A stretch of 5,485 bases of DNA from Chthoniobacterales bacterium (GTDB lineage: Bacteria > Verrucomicrobiota > Verrucomicrobiia > Chthoniobacterales > UBA10450). The stretch covers positions 1 through 5,485 of the forward strand of contig JACDBM010000202.1 of assembly GCA_013694945.1 (NCBI GenBank). Direction: 5' to 3'. The notes under the pieces were generated by a model. The model saw nothing but the letters and a program-made list of their open reading frames with translations, made no database searches and had not been told where the DNA came from. Shown here piece after piece: positions 1 through 5,485 of this stretch; the first letter of the stretch is position 1; each line of letters begins with the position of its first letter. The position numbers were made by a program, and so were the translations under genes.

Positions 1-1
1 G

Positions 2-169
2 AACGAGGGCGACGTGATGGTCTGGAACGGATTCATCTCAAAGCTCGGGTGGAACGATTTCGCGACGTCTTTTCTTGAGCAAACGAAGCAGCAACACGGA
101 ATTGCTCACCGAACCGACATCGTGACAGTCCCGGACTTGATCGATCTCGACGAGCAGCGGACACGCTGA
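2..169 (+). CDS. C-terminal fragment of an unrecognised protein
   Basis: An open frame enters from the left edge and ends at TGA 167-169, giving the last 55 residues of a protein whose start lies outside the window. The tail is hydrophilic, with two Trp residues near its visible start (VMVWNGF, LGWNDF) and an acidic end (VPDLIDLDEQRTR). It has no membrane segment and no motif I can name. Third codon positions are mostly G or C, as in the intact genes nearby, which supports real coding. The overlapping minus-strand frame (38-295) gives an Arg-rich, low-complexity translation and looks like a shadow. No function is offered. The gene points the same way as the MOSC operon but is separated from it by about 360 bases, so it is probably a separate transcription unit. 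Confidence 0.5.
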   Translation, partial: NEGDVMVWNGFISKLGWNDFATSFLEQTKQQHGIAHRTDIVTVPDLIDLDEQRTR

Positions 170-531
170 TGGAGTATCAGCCCGCGCTTCAAAAGTGCCC
201 TGGCTGTTCTTGAGCCTGGACTGCGGTCTCCGCAATCGCTTCTCGGGTTGCGAGCTTTGACAAACTCTCGGATGGTGGCGCATCTGCACCCTCAACGCTT
301 CTCAAACAAGATTTCGGAGCAGGTTCAAACGACAGACTCTCGATCAAAAACATCCTGACGTTTTCCGTTGGTCGCGGCTACGCTGAACCCGTGTGAAATG
401 CCGTTTGAGATCGCTCTATGCGAGGACAAGCTTAACGTGGAGTTCTTCAGCATCGCGGGCGACCGCGGAAACCCGGTCCGGTTCTTTGCAAAGCCTCAGG
501 TGAACCGGATCGTTCTGCGTAGAATCGAAAC
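170..531. other. intergenic region upstream of the MOSC operon
   Basis: About 360 bases without a convincing gene. An ATG at 169 overlaps the upstream stop but opens only 14 codons. A plus-strand frame opening with TTG at 368 (ATG at 398) runs to 568, overlapping the MOSC start. Its product has no recognisable domain and I do not call it. The region should hold the promoter of the downstream operon. A TTGACA hexamer at 257-262 matches a -35 box, but no good -10 follows at the right spacing. A small GC-rich hairpin (222-234, 5-bp stem TGCGG/CCGCA, loop TCT) lies 53 bases after the upstream stop and has no T-run after it, so it is not a convincing terminator. Confidence 0.5.
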
Positions 532-1392
532 ATGGTTCAGATCACCGCGCTGTTCATTTATCCCGTAAAGTCGTGTCGGGGGATTTCGTTGGAAGAAGCG
601 CAGCTTGGCTCGAGGGGATTCCTGCACGATCGAGAGTTTCTCATCGTCGATGAGACGAACTCGTTCCTTACTCAGCGGAGCGCACCTCAGTTGGCAACAG
701 TGCAAATAGCGCTCACGAAGACTGGATTGGTCTTAAAGGCACCGGATGCAGGCGAACTGCACGTATCGTTCAGCGGGATGGAGGAGCAAAGTAGGTCCTC
801 CAGCCCGCGCCATGTCACAATCTTCAGCGATCAGGTCCTTGCTGATGATGTTGGCGATGAAGCCGCTGAGTGGTGTAGTGCCGTGCTGGCTCGGCGGTGT
901 CGGGTTGTTCGAATCGGCGCGTCTTATGCGCGCAAAGTGCGTCTGGAAGAAAACGCTCAAGAGCATCATCATTCAACGCAGGCGCCGGAAATTTCATTTA
1001 CGGACGCCTTCCCGACGTTACTCATCTCCGAAGAGTCGCTTGCTGACCTCAACACCCGCTTGCCCAAGTCGCTACTGATGGACAGGTTCCGGCCAAACAT
1101 CGTGGTGCGCGGCTGCGCCCCGTATGACGAGAACACTTGGAAGAGAGTCAAGGCGGGCGGCATCGTTTTCAGTTGTGCCACACCGTGCGAGCGGTGCGTC
1201 ATCACGACCATCGACCAGGAAACAGGCACGCGTGACGGGGTTGAACCGCTGCGCACCCTCGCAACGTATCGACGAGTGCCCGGTGGCAGCGGCGTGATCT
1301 TCGGCGAGTATTTGATTCACTCTGGCAGTGGGAAATTGCGCGTCGGAGATGCGCTAACGACTGAGCGCGCCCAAGGGCAGACACCCAGATGA
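532..1392 (+). CDS. MOSC-domain molybdoenzyme, mARC/YcbX-like
   Basis: 286 aa, predicted cytosolic. The family binds the sulfurated molybdenum cofactor and reduces N-hydroxylated compounds (mARC in eukaryotes; E. coli YcbX detoxifies 6-hydroxylaminopurine). The N-terminal MOSC beta-barrel domain starts with the hallmark YPVKSCRG (residues 10-17), followed by DREF (33-36) and LTQR (46-49). The MOSC core has FTDAFPTLLI (156-165), SLADLN (169-174), DRFRPNIVV (184-192) and CATPCERCVITTIDQETG (215-232). By comparison with human mARC, Cys222 is the likely molybdenum ligand. The protein ends just after VGD (271-273), so it lacks the C-terminal 2Fe-2S ferredoxin domain of E. coli YcbX and needs an external electron donor. 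ATG 532 is well supported, because an in-frame TAG sits at 520-522 and the motif begins ten residues in. No strong Shine-Dalgarno is visible. It is the first gene of the likely operon with the beta-lactamase. Confidence 0.92.
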   Translation: MVQITALFIYPVKSCRGISLEEAQLGSRGFLHDREFLIVDETNSFLTQRSAPQLATVQIALTKTGLVLKAPDAGELHVSFSGMEEQSRSSSPRHVTIFSDQVLADDVGDEAAEWCSAVLARRCRVVRIGASYARKVRLEENAQEHHHSTQAPEISFTDAFPTLLISEESLADLNTRLPKSLLMDRFRPNIVVRGCAPYDENTWKRVKAGGIVFSCATPCERCVITTIDQETGTRDGVEPLRTLATYRRVPGGSGVIFGEYLIHSGSGKLRVGDALTTERAQGQTPR

Positions 1393-2183
1393 AGAGAAAG
1401 CCGATCTTTTTTGCGCTTCTTTTCATGGCGATGCTGCATTCGACATCGGCGCAGACGTATCAAGAGGTGCCGGAATTAGCGGAGTTCTTCCAGGCGAGTG
1501 GCGCGACGGGGACGTTTGTTTTCCGGGATGGTAACGCGGATACGATCTTCGTCTCGAACGAGACACGGGCGAAGCAGCGGTTTACGCCGGCGTCGACGTT
1601 TAAGATCGCGAATTCGCTAATCGGGTTGGACGTGGGCGCAGTGAAGAGTGTTTACGAAGTGCTGCCGTACGGCGGCAAGCCGCAGCGCTTGAAGGCTTGG
1701 GAGCACGACATGAGTCTACGCGATGCCATCAAAGCGTCGAACGTGCCGATATTCCAGGAACTGGCGCGGCGGATCGGGCGGGAAAGGATGCGTGCTGGCG
1801 TGAGGAAACTCGGCTACGGCAATGAGGAGATTGGTGAGGTCGTGGATCGGTTCTGGTTAGACGGGCCGCTTGCAATTTCCGCGATCGAGCAGACCGAGTT
1901 CCTCAGTCGACTCATTGATCATAAGCTGCCAGTCAGTGCGAAAGCAGTCAGCGACGTGAAGGAAATCACGTTACTGGAGAAGACTGACGCTTACGAGTTG
2001 CATGGCAAAACCGGGTGGTATTGGCCCGAGCAAGGACAGCAGATCGGTTGGTGGGTCGGTTGGCTGAACCAGGAGGGCAAGTCCTATACTTTCGCACTGA
2101 ACCTCGACATCATGAGCGATGCCGACGCCACGAAGCGAATCCCGATCGGCCGCGAATGCTTGAAAGCGCTCGGGAAACTCTAG
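1389..2183 (+). CDS. class D (OXA-type) serine beta-lactamase
   Basis: 264 aa, normal for the family. It hydrolyses beta-lactams through an acyl-serine intermediate in the periplasm. A signal peptide (MKRKP, then a hydrophobic stretch) probably ends after STSA at residue 21. All class D motifs are present: PASTFK with nucleophile Ser69 and the Lys72 expected to be carboxylated; SNV at 117-119; YGN at 143-145; FWLDGPLAIS at 155-164, including the conserved Trp156; KTGW at 207-210; IGWWVGW at 219-225; and KRIPIG near the end with Arg250, the usual substrate-carboxylate ligand. No key residue is missing, so it should be active. The BlaR1/MecR1 sensor domain shares this fold, but here there is no membrane-protein fusion. 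The ATG overlaps the MOSC stop (ATGA), suggesting translational coupling. No attC site, insertion sequence or regulator lies nearby. The substrate range (penicillinase or carbapenemase) cannot be read from sequence alone. Confidence 0.96.
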   Translation: MKRKPIFFALLFMAMLHSTSAQTYQEVPELAEFFQASGATGTFVFRDGNADTIFVSNETRAKQRFTPASTFKIANSLIGLDVGAVKSVYEVLPYGGKPQRLKAWEHDMSLRDAIKASNVPIFQELARRIGRERMRAGVRKLGYGNEEIGEVVDRFWLDGPLAISAIEQTEFLSRLIDHKLPVSAKAVSDVKEITLLEKTDAYELHGKTGWYWPEQGQQIGWWVGWLNQEGKSYTFALNLDIMSDADATKRIPIGRECLKALGKL

Positions 2184-2210
2184 AGTTTGCAACGCGACGC
2201 ACACCTTCAG

Positions 2211-3677
2211 ATGATTAAGTCCAGCAACTCCTCCGGATACCACCTGCAACTCACAATCCTGCTTATGGTCGCGGTGGTCTTCGGCTCCGTCTCCATGCAC
2301 GCAGCGAGCACTGGCACAACTTACCTCGTTAACGCCACCGCGATCGACCCAGGCAGCGGCAAAGTCACTCCGAACGCGGTTATCAGGATTGAGGGCGATC
2401 GCATCACGGCCGTCGAGGAGGGGAGTGACGAGCTGCCGGGGAAGCGCGAGGACGTGATCGATGCCCGGGGTAAGTTTATCTTGCCGGGCTACATCGACGC
2501 GCATGTCCATTTCTTCCAATCGGGCGATCTCTACACCCGCCCTGATGTGGTCGATCTCAACAATGTTCGTCCTTACAAAGAAGAAGTCGCGTGGATCGAG
2601 CGCCACCGGCGCGACACCTTTGAGCGCTACATTCAGAGCGGAATCACGTCGGTGATTGACGTCGGCGGTCCGATGACGAACTTTCGTCTGCGGGAGCTGG
2701 CCAAGTCGGTGGAAAAAGCGCCACGGCTGGCAGTCGCGGGGCCGTTGATCTCCAGCGTGTCCCGACCTCAGCTCGCACTCAAGGGAGATGGGCCGATCGT
2801 GAAGATCGACACGCCCGCGCAAGGCGTGCAGCTCGTGCAGAAACTGGCGAAGCAAAGGCCGGACTTCATCAAAATTTGGTATGTCGTCGGCCCGGACAAT
2901 TCGGTCGAAAAATTCCGGCCCGTCGTTCACGCCGTGATCGCGGAAAGCCATCGGCTCAAACTCCGCGTCGCGGTTCACGCCACCGAGCTAGAGACAGCGC
3001 GCGCCGCGGTGGCGGAAGGTGCGGATCTCCTCGTGCACAGCGTGACCGATCAAGCCGTGGACGAACCATTCGTTAGGCTGATGCGGGAGCGCGGCACCAT
3101 CCTATGTCCCACCTTGGTCGTGTTCGAGCGCTACGGGCGCACCTTTGCCGGAAAGCTCGAGCTCACCCCCCAGGAGCGAGCGTGGGGCAATCCCGAAGTG
3201 ATCGCCTCGCTTGACGTGACAAAGTTGCCACCAGACAAAATCCCTGATCGGATCAAGGCCGCACTCGCCGATCCTGAGCTGGTTCTGGATCGCATCCGAA
3301 AAACATACGAGGTCGCGCTTGCGAATCTCAAGACACTGCACGAGGCGGGCGTCATCATCGCGACTGGGACCGACGCGGGTAACATCGGCACGATCCACGG
3401 TCCGGCGATCTTTCGCGAATTCCAGTTGATGCGGGAAGCTGGTCTCTCCCCGATGGAGATCCTCGCTTGCACGACGGCGAACGGCGCCAAGGCATTCGGA
3501 GGGGAGATGGGCCCGCGGCTGGGAGCGATCGCGCCGGGGAAAATGGCTGACCTTGTGATCTTGAACTCGAATCCGCTCGAAGACATCGCGCATGCCTCCG
3601 ATTTCCAAGCCGTCATGAAGAGCGGTGAGCTCTATCCCGCGGCGTCGCTGGAGATCAATCCTTCGCCCGAGCGCTAA
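2211..3677 (+). CDS. secreted metal-dependent amidohydrolase (imidazolonepropionase/prolidase-like)
   Basis: 488 aa from ATG 2211. The frame extends upstream to a TTG at 2187, but starting at 2211 puts a standard signal peptide at the N-terminus: polar MIKSSNSSGYHLQ, a hydrophobic core LTILLMVAVVFGSV, then probable cleavage near MHAA. Neither start has a clear Shine-Dalgarno. The amidohydrolase metal-site pattern is complete (numbered from 2211): GYIDAHVHF with His98 and His100, candidate carboxylated Lys221 in FIKIWY, His256 in VHATE, His276 in LVHSVTD, and Asp388 in TGTDAG. The typical C-terminus GAIAPGKMADLVILNSNPLEDI follows (residues 438-459) as part of the small beta-sandwich, which is built from both chain ends. 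Relatives hydrolyse cyclic amides, Xaa-Pro dipeptides or other C-N bonds, and the substrate here cannot be assigned. The gene begins 27 bases after the beta-lactamase stop and is probably co-transcribed; both products are predicted to be exported. Confidence 0.9.
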   Translation: MIKSSNSSGYHLQLTILLMVAVVFGSVSMHAASTGTTYLVNATAIDPGSGKVTPNAVIRIEGDRITAVEEGSDELPGKREDVIDARGKFILPGYIDAHVHFFQSGDLYTRPDVVDLNNVRPYKEEVAWIERHRRDTFERYIQSGITSVIDVGGPMTNFRLRELAKSVEKAPRLAVAGPLISSVSRPQLALKGDGPIVKIDTPAQGVQLVQKLAKQRPDFIKIWYVVGPDNSVEKFRPVVHAVIAESHRLKLRVAVHATELETARAAVAEGADLLVHSVTDQAVDEPFVRLMRERGTILCPTLVVFERYGRTFAGKLELTPQERAWGNPEVIASLDVTKLPPDKIPDRIKAALADPELVLDRIRKTYEVALANLKTLHEAGVIIATGTDAGNIGTIHGPAIFREFQLMREAGLSPMEILACTTANGAKAFGGEMGPRLGAIAPGKMADLVILNSNPLEDIAHASDFQAVMKSGELYPAASLEINPSPER

Positions 3678-3691
3678 CCCGCGCAGCGGAG

Positions 3692-4690
3692 CTACGTAAA
3701 CGTCAGCACGATTTTCCCGAGGGTACGGTTCGATTCCAGGTGCAAGTGGGCGGCGCGAATTTCCTCCGGAGTGTACACGCACTCGATCACCGACCGGACG
3801 ACACCGCGCGAAACAAGAGGCAGCACCTCAGCAGCAAACCGGCGCGTGGCTTCCGCTTTCTCTTCGGTGGAACGAGGCCGCAGCACCGTGCCGATGATAG
3901 TGGCCCGTTTCCGCATCAGCAGACCGATGTTGATCTCGGACTTCGGCCCAGCAGTGGTGCCGACGCAGATGAGGCGGCCTAGCGCAGCCAGTGCCTGCAA
4001 GTTCGCAGGAAAGTAGATGCCGCCGACCAGGTCGAGAATGACGTCAATGCCGTTGCCCTCCGTCCATTTCTCGACCGCTGGAATCAGCTCGTCCGGCGCC
4101 TCGCCCAGCGTGAGACCCTCGTGCAGGCCAAGATTGAGGCGGCCGAGTTCCTCCAGTTTCTCCGTCGAGCGCGAGGTGCCGTAAACCGTCGCACCCGCCG
4201 CACGCGCCAACTGCACGGCCGCGGTCCCGACGCCTGAGGCGACAGCGTGAATGAGGACGCGTTCGCCACTCTGAAGCCCCGCGCGCGTGAAGAGCGCGTC
4301 GTGCGCCGTGATGAAAACCTCAGGGATCGCGCCGGCCTGGACCCAATCCAGCTCGGTGGGGATGCGCGCAAGGTTGCTCTCCGGCACGACGACAAACTCC
4401 GCCTGCGCGCCGCCGCCCGTGATCCCGAAAACGCGATCGCCGATCTGCCAGCTCTGCACGGCTTCGCCGACCGCTTCGACTTCGCCGGCGAATTCGAGGC
4501 CCGGGATGTTCTCTGGGTAACCGGGCGGCGCGGGATATTTGCCGCGGCGTTGTATGAGGTCGGCGCGATTCAGTCCGGCCGTGTGGACACGCACGCGCAC
4601 GCGATCGATGGTCGGTGCCTGCGGTGTGGCCACTTCCTGGACGTCGATGCTCTCGACGCCTCCGGGAGAAGTGATGACAACCGCGCGCAT
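3692..4690 (-). CDS. NAD(P)H:quinone oxidoreductase, PIG3-type (zinc-free MDR family)
   Basis: 332 aa from ATG 4688-4690; a TTG two codons further upstream is possible but less likely, since relatives begin MRAVV. It is a cytosolic medium-chain dehydrogenase/reductase that passes electrons from NADPH to quinones. The N-terminal GroES-like domain carries GLNRADLIQRRGKYP (residues 39-53) and PGLEFAGEV (64-72). The Rossmann domain carries the nucleotide-binding turn ASGVGTAAVQLA (151-162), then ILDLVGG (218-224). The C-terminus is NRTLGKIVLTF, as in human PIG3. The structural-zinc cysteines of zinc alcohol dehydrogenases are absent. Other zinc-free MDR members, such as crotonyl-CoA or enoyl reductases, are possible, but the match along the whole length is best with PIG3/QOR. 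The gene converges on the amidohydrolase with a 14-base gap. A weak GAAGGG lies 13 bases before the start. Confidence 0.93.
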   Translation of the reverse strand: MRAVVITSPGGVESIDVQEVATPQAPTIDRVRVRVHTAGLNRADLIQRRGKYPAPPGYPENIPGLEFAGEVEAVGEAVQSWQIGDRVFGITGGGAQAEFVVVPESNLARIPTELDWVQAGAIPEVFITAHDALFTRAGLQSGERVLIHAVASGVGTAAVQLARAAGATVYGTSRSTEKLEELGRLNLGLHEGLTLGEAPDELIPAVEKWTEGNGIDVILDLVGGIYFPANLQALAALGRLICVGTTAGPKSEINIGLLMRKRATIIGTVLRPRSTEEKAEATRRFAAEVLPLVSRGVVRSVIECVYTPEEIRAAHLHLESNRTLGKIVLTFT

Positions 4691-4965
4691 GCCCAAGTAT
4701 CGGCCCTTCGGCTGCCGTTGTCGCGCTCTGCCTCTGTGCGAGTTCTCCCACGGCGAAACTCCGGCGTTGTCTTCAGGAGCACGGGCGTGCCGACTGAATG
4801 AAGCGACGATGTATAGAACAGCGCGATAGCACTCCCACGCCAGCTGCGCCGCATCGAGGACTACGCCCCTTCGATTCCTTTCGCTTTTCCTCGGCGCGAC
4901 GCGTCGCTCCGTTGATGGCTTACCAAAGGACTCGTCCGCGCCAAACTCTGGATGGCAGCCTGTTC
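4691..4965. other. intergenic region between the quinone oxidoreductase and the DUF4440/SnoaL-like gene
   Basis: 275 bases with no credible gene. Open frames exist on both strands (for example 4798-4989 plus and 4570-4854 minus), but their translations are rich in Arg and Ser, lack any known domain and run into real genes. The region should contain the promoter of the minus-strand quinone oxidoreductase and the 3' end of the DUF4440/SnoaL-like transcript. The visible structure is a perfect 12-bp palindrome at 4896-4907 and a smaller dyad, GCACG-GG-CGTGC, at 4779-4790. Neither is followed by a T-run on either strand, so I do not call a terminator. Confidence 0.5.
4896..4907. repeat. perfect 12-bp palindrome, possible operator
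   Basis: GCGACGCGTCGC reads identically on both strands. It lies about 205 bases upstream of the quinone oxidoreductase start and about 60 bases past the DUF4440/SnoaL-like stop, in otherwise unassigned DNA. It could be an operator for a dimeric regulator or a short hairpin. The absence of a following T-run argues against an intrinsic terminator. In GC-rich DNA such a palindrome may also arise by chance, so no function is claimed. Confidence 0.25.
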
Positions 4966-5426
4966 TTACTCCGCTGCGATAGGCGTTAGCTGGTTCGCAA
5001 CCAACTGCCAGCCGGCCGCACCCTTTACCCAGACAAGTATGCTGCTATATCGGCCACTTGCTTTTTTGCCGCTGTACTGGCCTTTGATAGTTACGCGGCT
5101 GGTCGTCACCGCAGCGTTTTCATAAACCCGCACCTTGATGTCCTCGTCCAGGTTGATAGAATCGAGCGAAGTTGCGCGGGATTTGAGGTTGGCCAGGCGC
5201 TGAGCTTTCGAAACTGTCTGCCCCCGCCGTTTGTGAAAGTGTAATCATCGGTCCAGATTTGCTCCAGCGTGGGGGCGTCACGATTGACCAATGCCGTGCG
5301 ATACTTTTCCAGCGCCTGCCTGACTTCCTGCTCTGTCGCGCTCTCCGCACCTAGAACAGCCGATTGTTGTCCTTGGCAAATGAGCAGAGCCACTGTGAGC
5401 GCGGTGAGATAGATGATGTGTTTCAT
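4966..5426 (-). pseudogene. secreted DUF4440/SnoaL-like (NTF2-fold) protein, frame-disrupted
   Basis: The 5' part (ATG 5424-5426) encodes a signal peptide (MKHIIYLTALTVALLI, cleavage near VLGA) followed by ATEQEVRQALEKYRTALVNRDAPTLEQIWTDDYTFTNGG, positions 30-68, a typical start of a DUF4440/SnoaL-like domain. In that frame it soon degenerates and stops at 5106-5108. From 5223 downward, a second frame continues the domain: GQTVSKAQRLANLKSR, then INLDEDIKVRVYENAAVTTS, VTIKGQY, ILVWVKGAAGWQLVANQLTP and a TAA at 4966-4968. The two halves join at a run of five G on the coding strand (5221-5225). One additional G would restore NGGGQ and a continuous 153-aa protein, the usual family size. So this is either a recent frameshift or a base-calling error in the homopolymer. 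The family fold often serves as a ligand-binding or small enzymatic domain, and no specific role is known here. Transcription runs towards the quinone oxidoreductase, 275 bases away. Confidence 0.85.
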
Positions 5427-5436
5427 ATGCAAACTT

Positions 5437-5441
5437 CTCCT
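5437..5441 (-). promoter_or_regulatory. ribosome binding site of the DUF4440/SnoaL-like gene
   Basis: On the minus strand, AGGAG lies ten bases before the ATG at 5424-5426. It is the clearest Shine-Dalgarno in the window and decides the start: this ATG is chosen over the in-frame TTG two codons upstream (5430-5432), which would sit too close to the site. The 44 bases beyond it to the window edge show no clear -10/-35 pair. Confidence 0.7.
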
Positions 5442-5485
5442 ACGGGTTTGAATGTATTGGCACGAGAAGACCAGTTGATCGGATC

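Noticed and set aside
222..252. Two competing small hairpins (222-234 and 231-252) after the first gene, resembling an attenuator or terminator
   Set aside because: The stems are only 5 bp, there is no T-run and no leader peptide. Such pairs are expected by chance in this composition.
257..262. TTGACA as a -35 promoter element for the MOSC operon
   Set aside because: No acceptable -10 hexamer lies 16-18 bases downstream; the best candidate there (CATCTG) matches poorly.
368..568. Plus-strand 66-codon frame just before and overlapping the MOSC gene
   Set aside because: It has a TTG start, no Shine-Dalgarno and no recognisable domain, and it overlaps the well-supported MOSC start by 37 bases.
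1971..2978. Long minus-strand open frame (335 codons) opposite the beta-lactamase and amidohydrolase
   Set aside because: It lies antisense to two genes with complete catalytic motifs, and its translation is rich in Arg, Asp and His with no domain. It is a shadow frame of GC-rich DNA.
3678..3691. Bidirectional terminator in the 14-base gap between the convergent genes
   Set aside because: Only a 4-bp CCGC/GCGG stem (3679-3689) is present, with no T-run on either side.
3102..3782. Minus-strand frame (226 codons) opposite the amidohydrolase end
   Set aside because: It covers the conserved C-terminus of the amidohydrolase and the 3' end of the quinone oxidoreductase, and shows no domain.
4247..4801. 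Plus-strand frame (184 codons) opposite the quinone oxidoreductase
   Set aside because: It is antisense to the GroES-like domain of a clear MDR enzyme. Its charged, motif-free translation is typical of a shadow frame.

Overview
The window is a moderately GC-rich bacterial stretch with tightly packed genes. Visible are the 3' end of one unrecognised gene, four intact protein genes and one frame-disrupted gene. I see no rRNA, tRNA, CRISPR array, insertion sequence, integron part or phage gene. Three of the products (class D beta-lactamase, amidohydrolase, DUF4440/SnoaL-like protein) begin with Sec-type signal peptides, which suggests a Gram-negative or diderm host. The protein style resembles soil Verrucomicrobia or Acidobacteria, but this is an impression from the proteins and not a phylogenetic result.

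Layout: 2-169 (+) is the C-terminal tail of an unknown protein. 170-531 has no convincing gene. 532-3677 (+) looks like a three-gene operon: a mARC/YcbX-like MOSC-domain molybdoenzyme (532-1392), a complete class D (OXA-type) serine beta-lactamase (1389-2183, ATGA overlap with the MOSC gene), and a secreted metal-dependent amidohydrolase (2211-3677). Converging on it after 14 bases is a PIG3-type NAD(P)H:quinone oxidoreductase on the minus strand (3692-4690). Upstream of that gene is a 275-base non-coding gap holding a perfect 12-bp palindrome. Next is a minus-strand gene for a small secreted DUF4440/SnoaL-like (NTF2-fold) protein (4966-5426), whose reading frame is broken at a run of five G.

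How the genes fit together: the MOSC protein and the quinone oxidoreductase are cytosolic redox enzymes of the kind that reduce N-hydroxylated compounds and quinones. The beta-lactamase and amidohydrolase are predicted to be exported. The beta-lactamase is translationally coupled to a metabolic gene and no mobility gene lies nearby, so it looks like a resident chromosomal gene rather than an acquired cassette. A general role in coping with toxic small molecules would fit the set, but that is inference. Nothing here demonstrates a new multi-gene system. The two most informative observations are the operon context of the beta-lactamase and the single-base frame disruption in the DUF4440/SnoaL-like gene.
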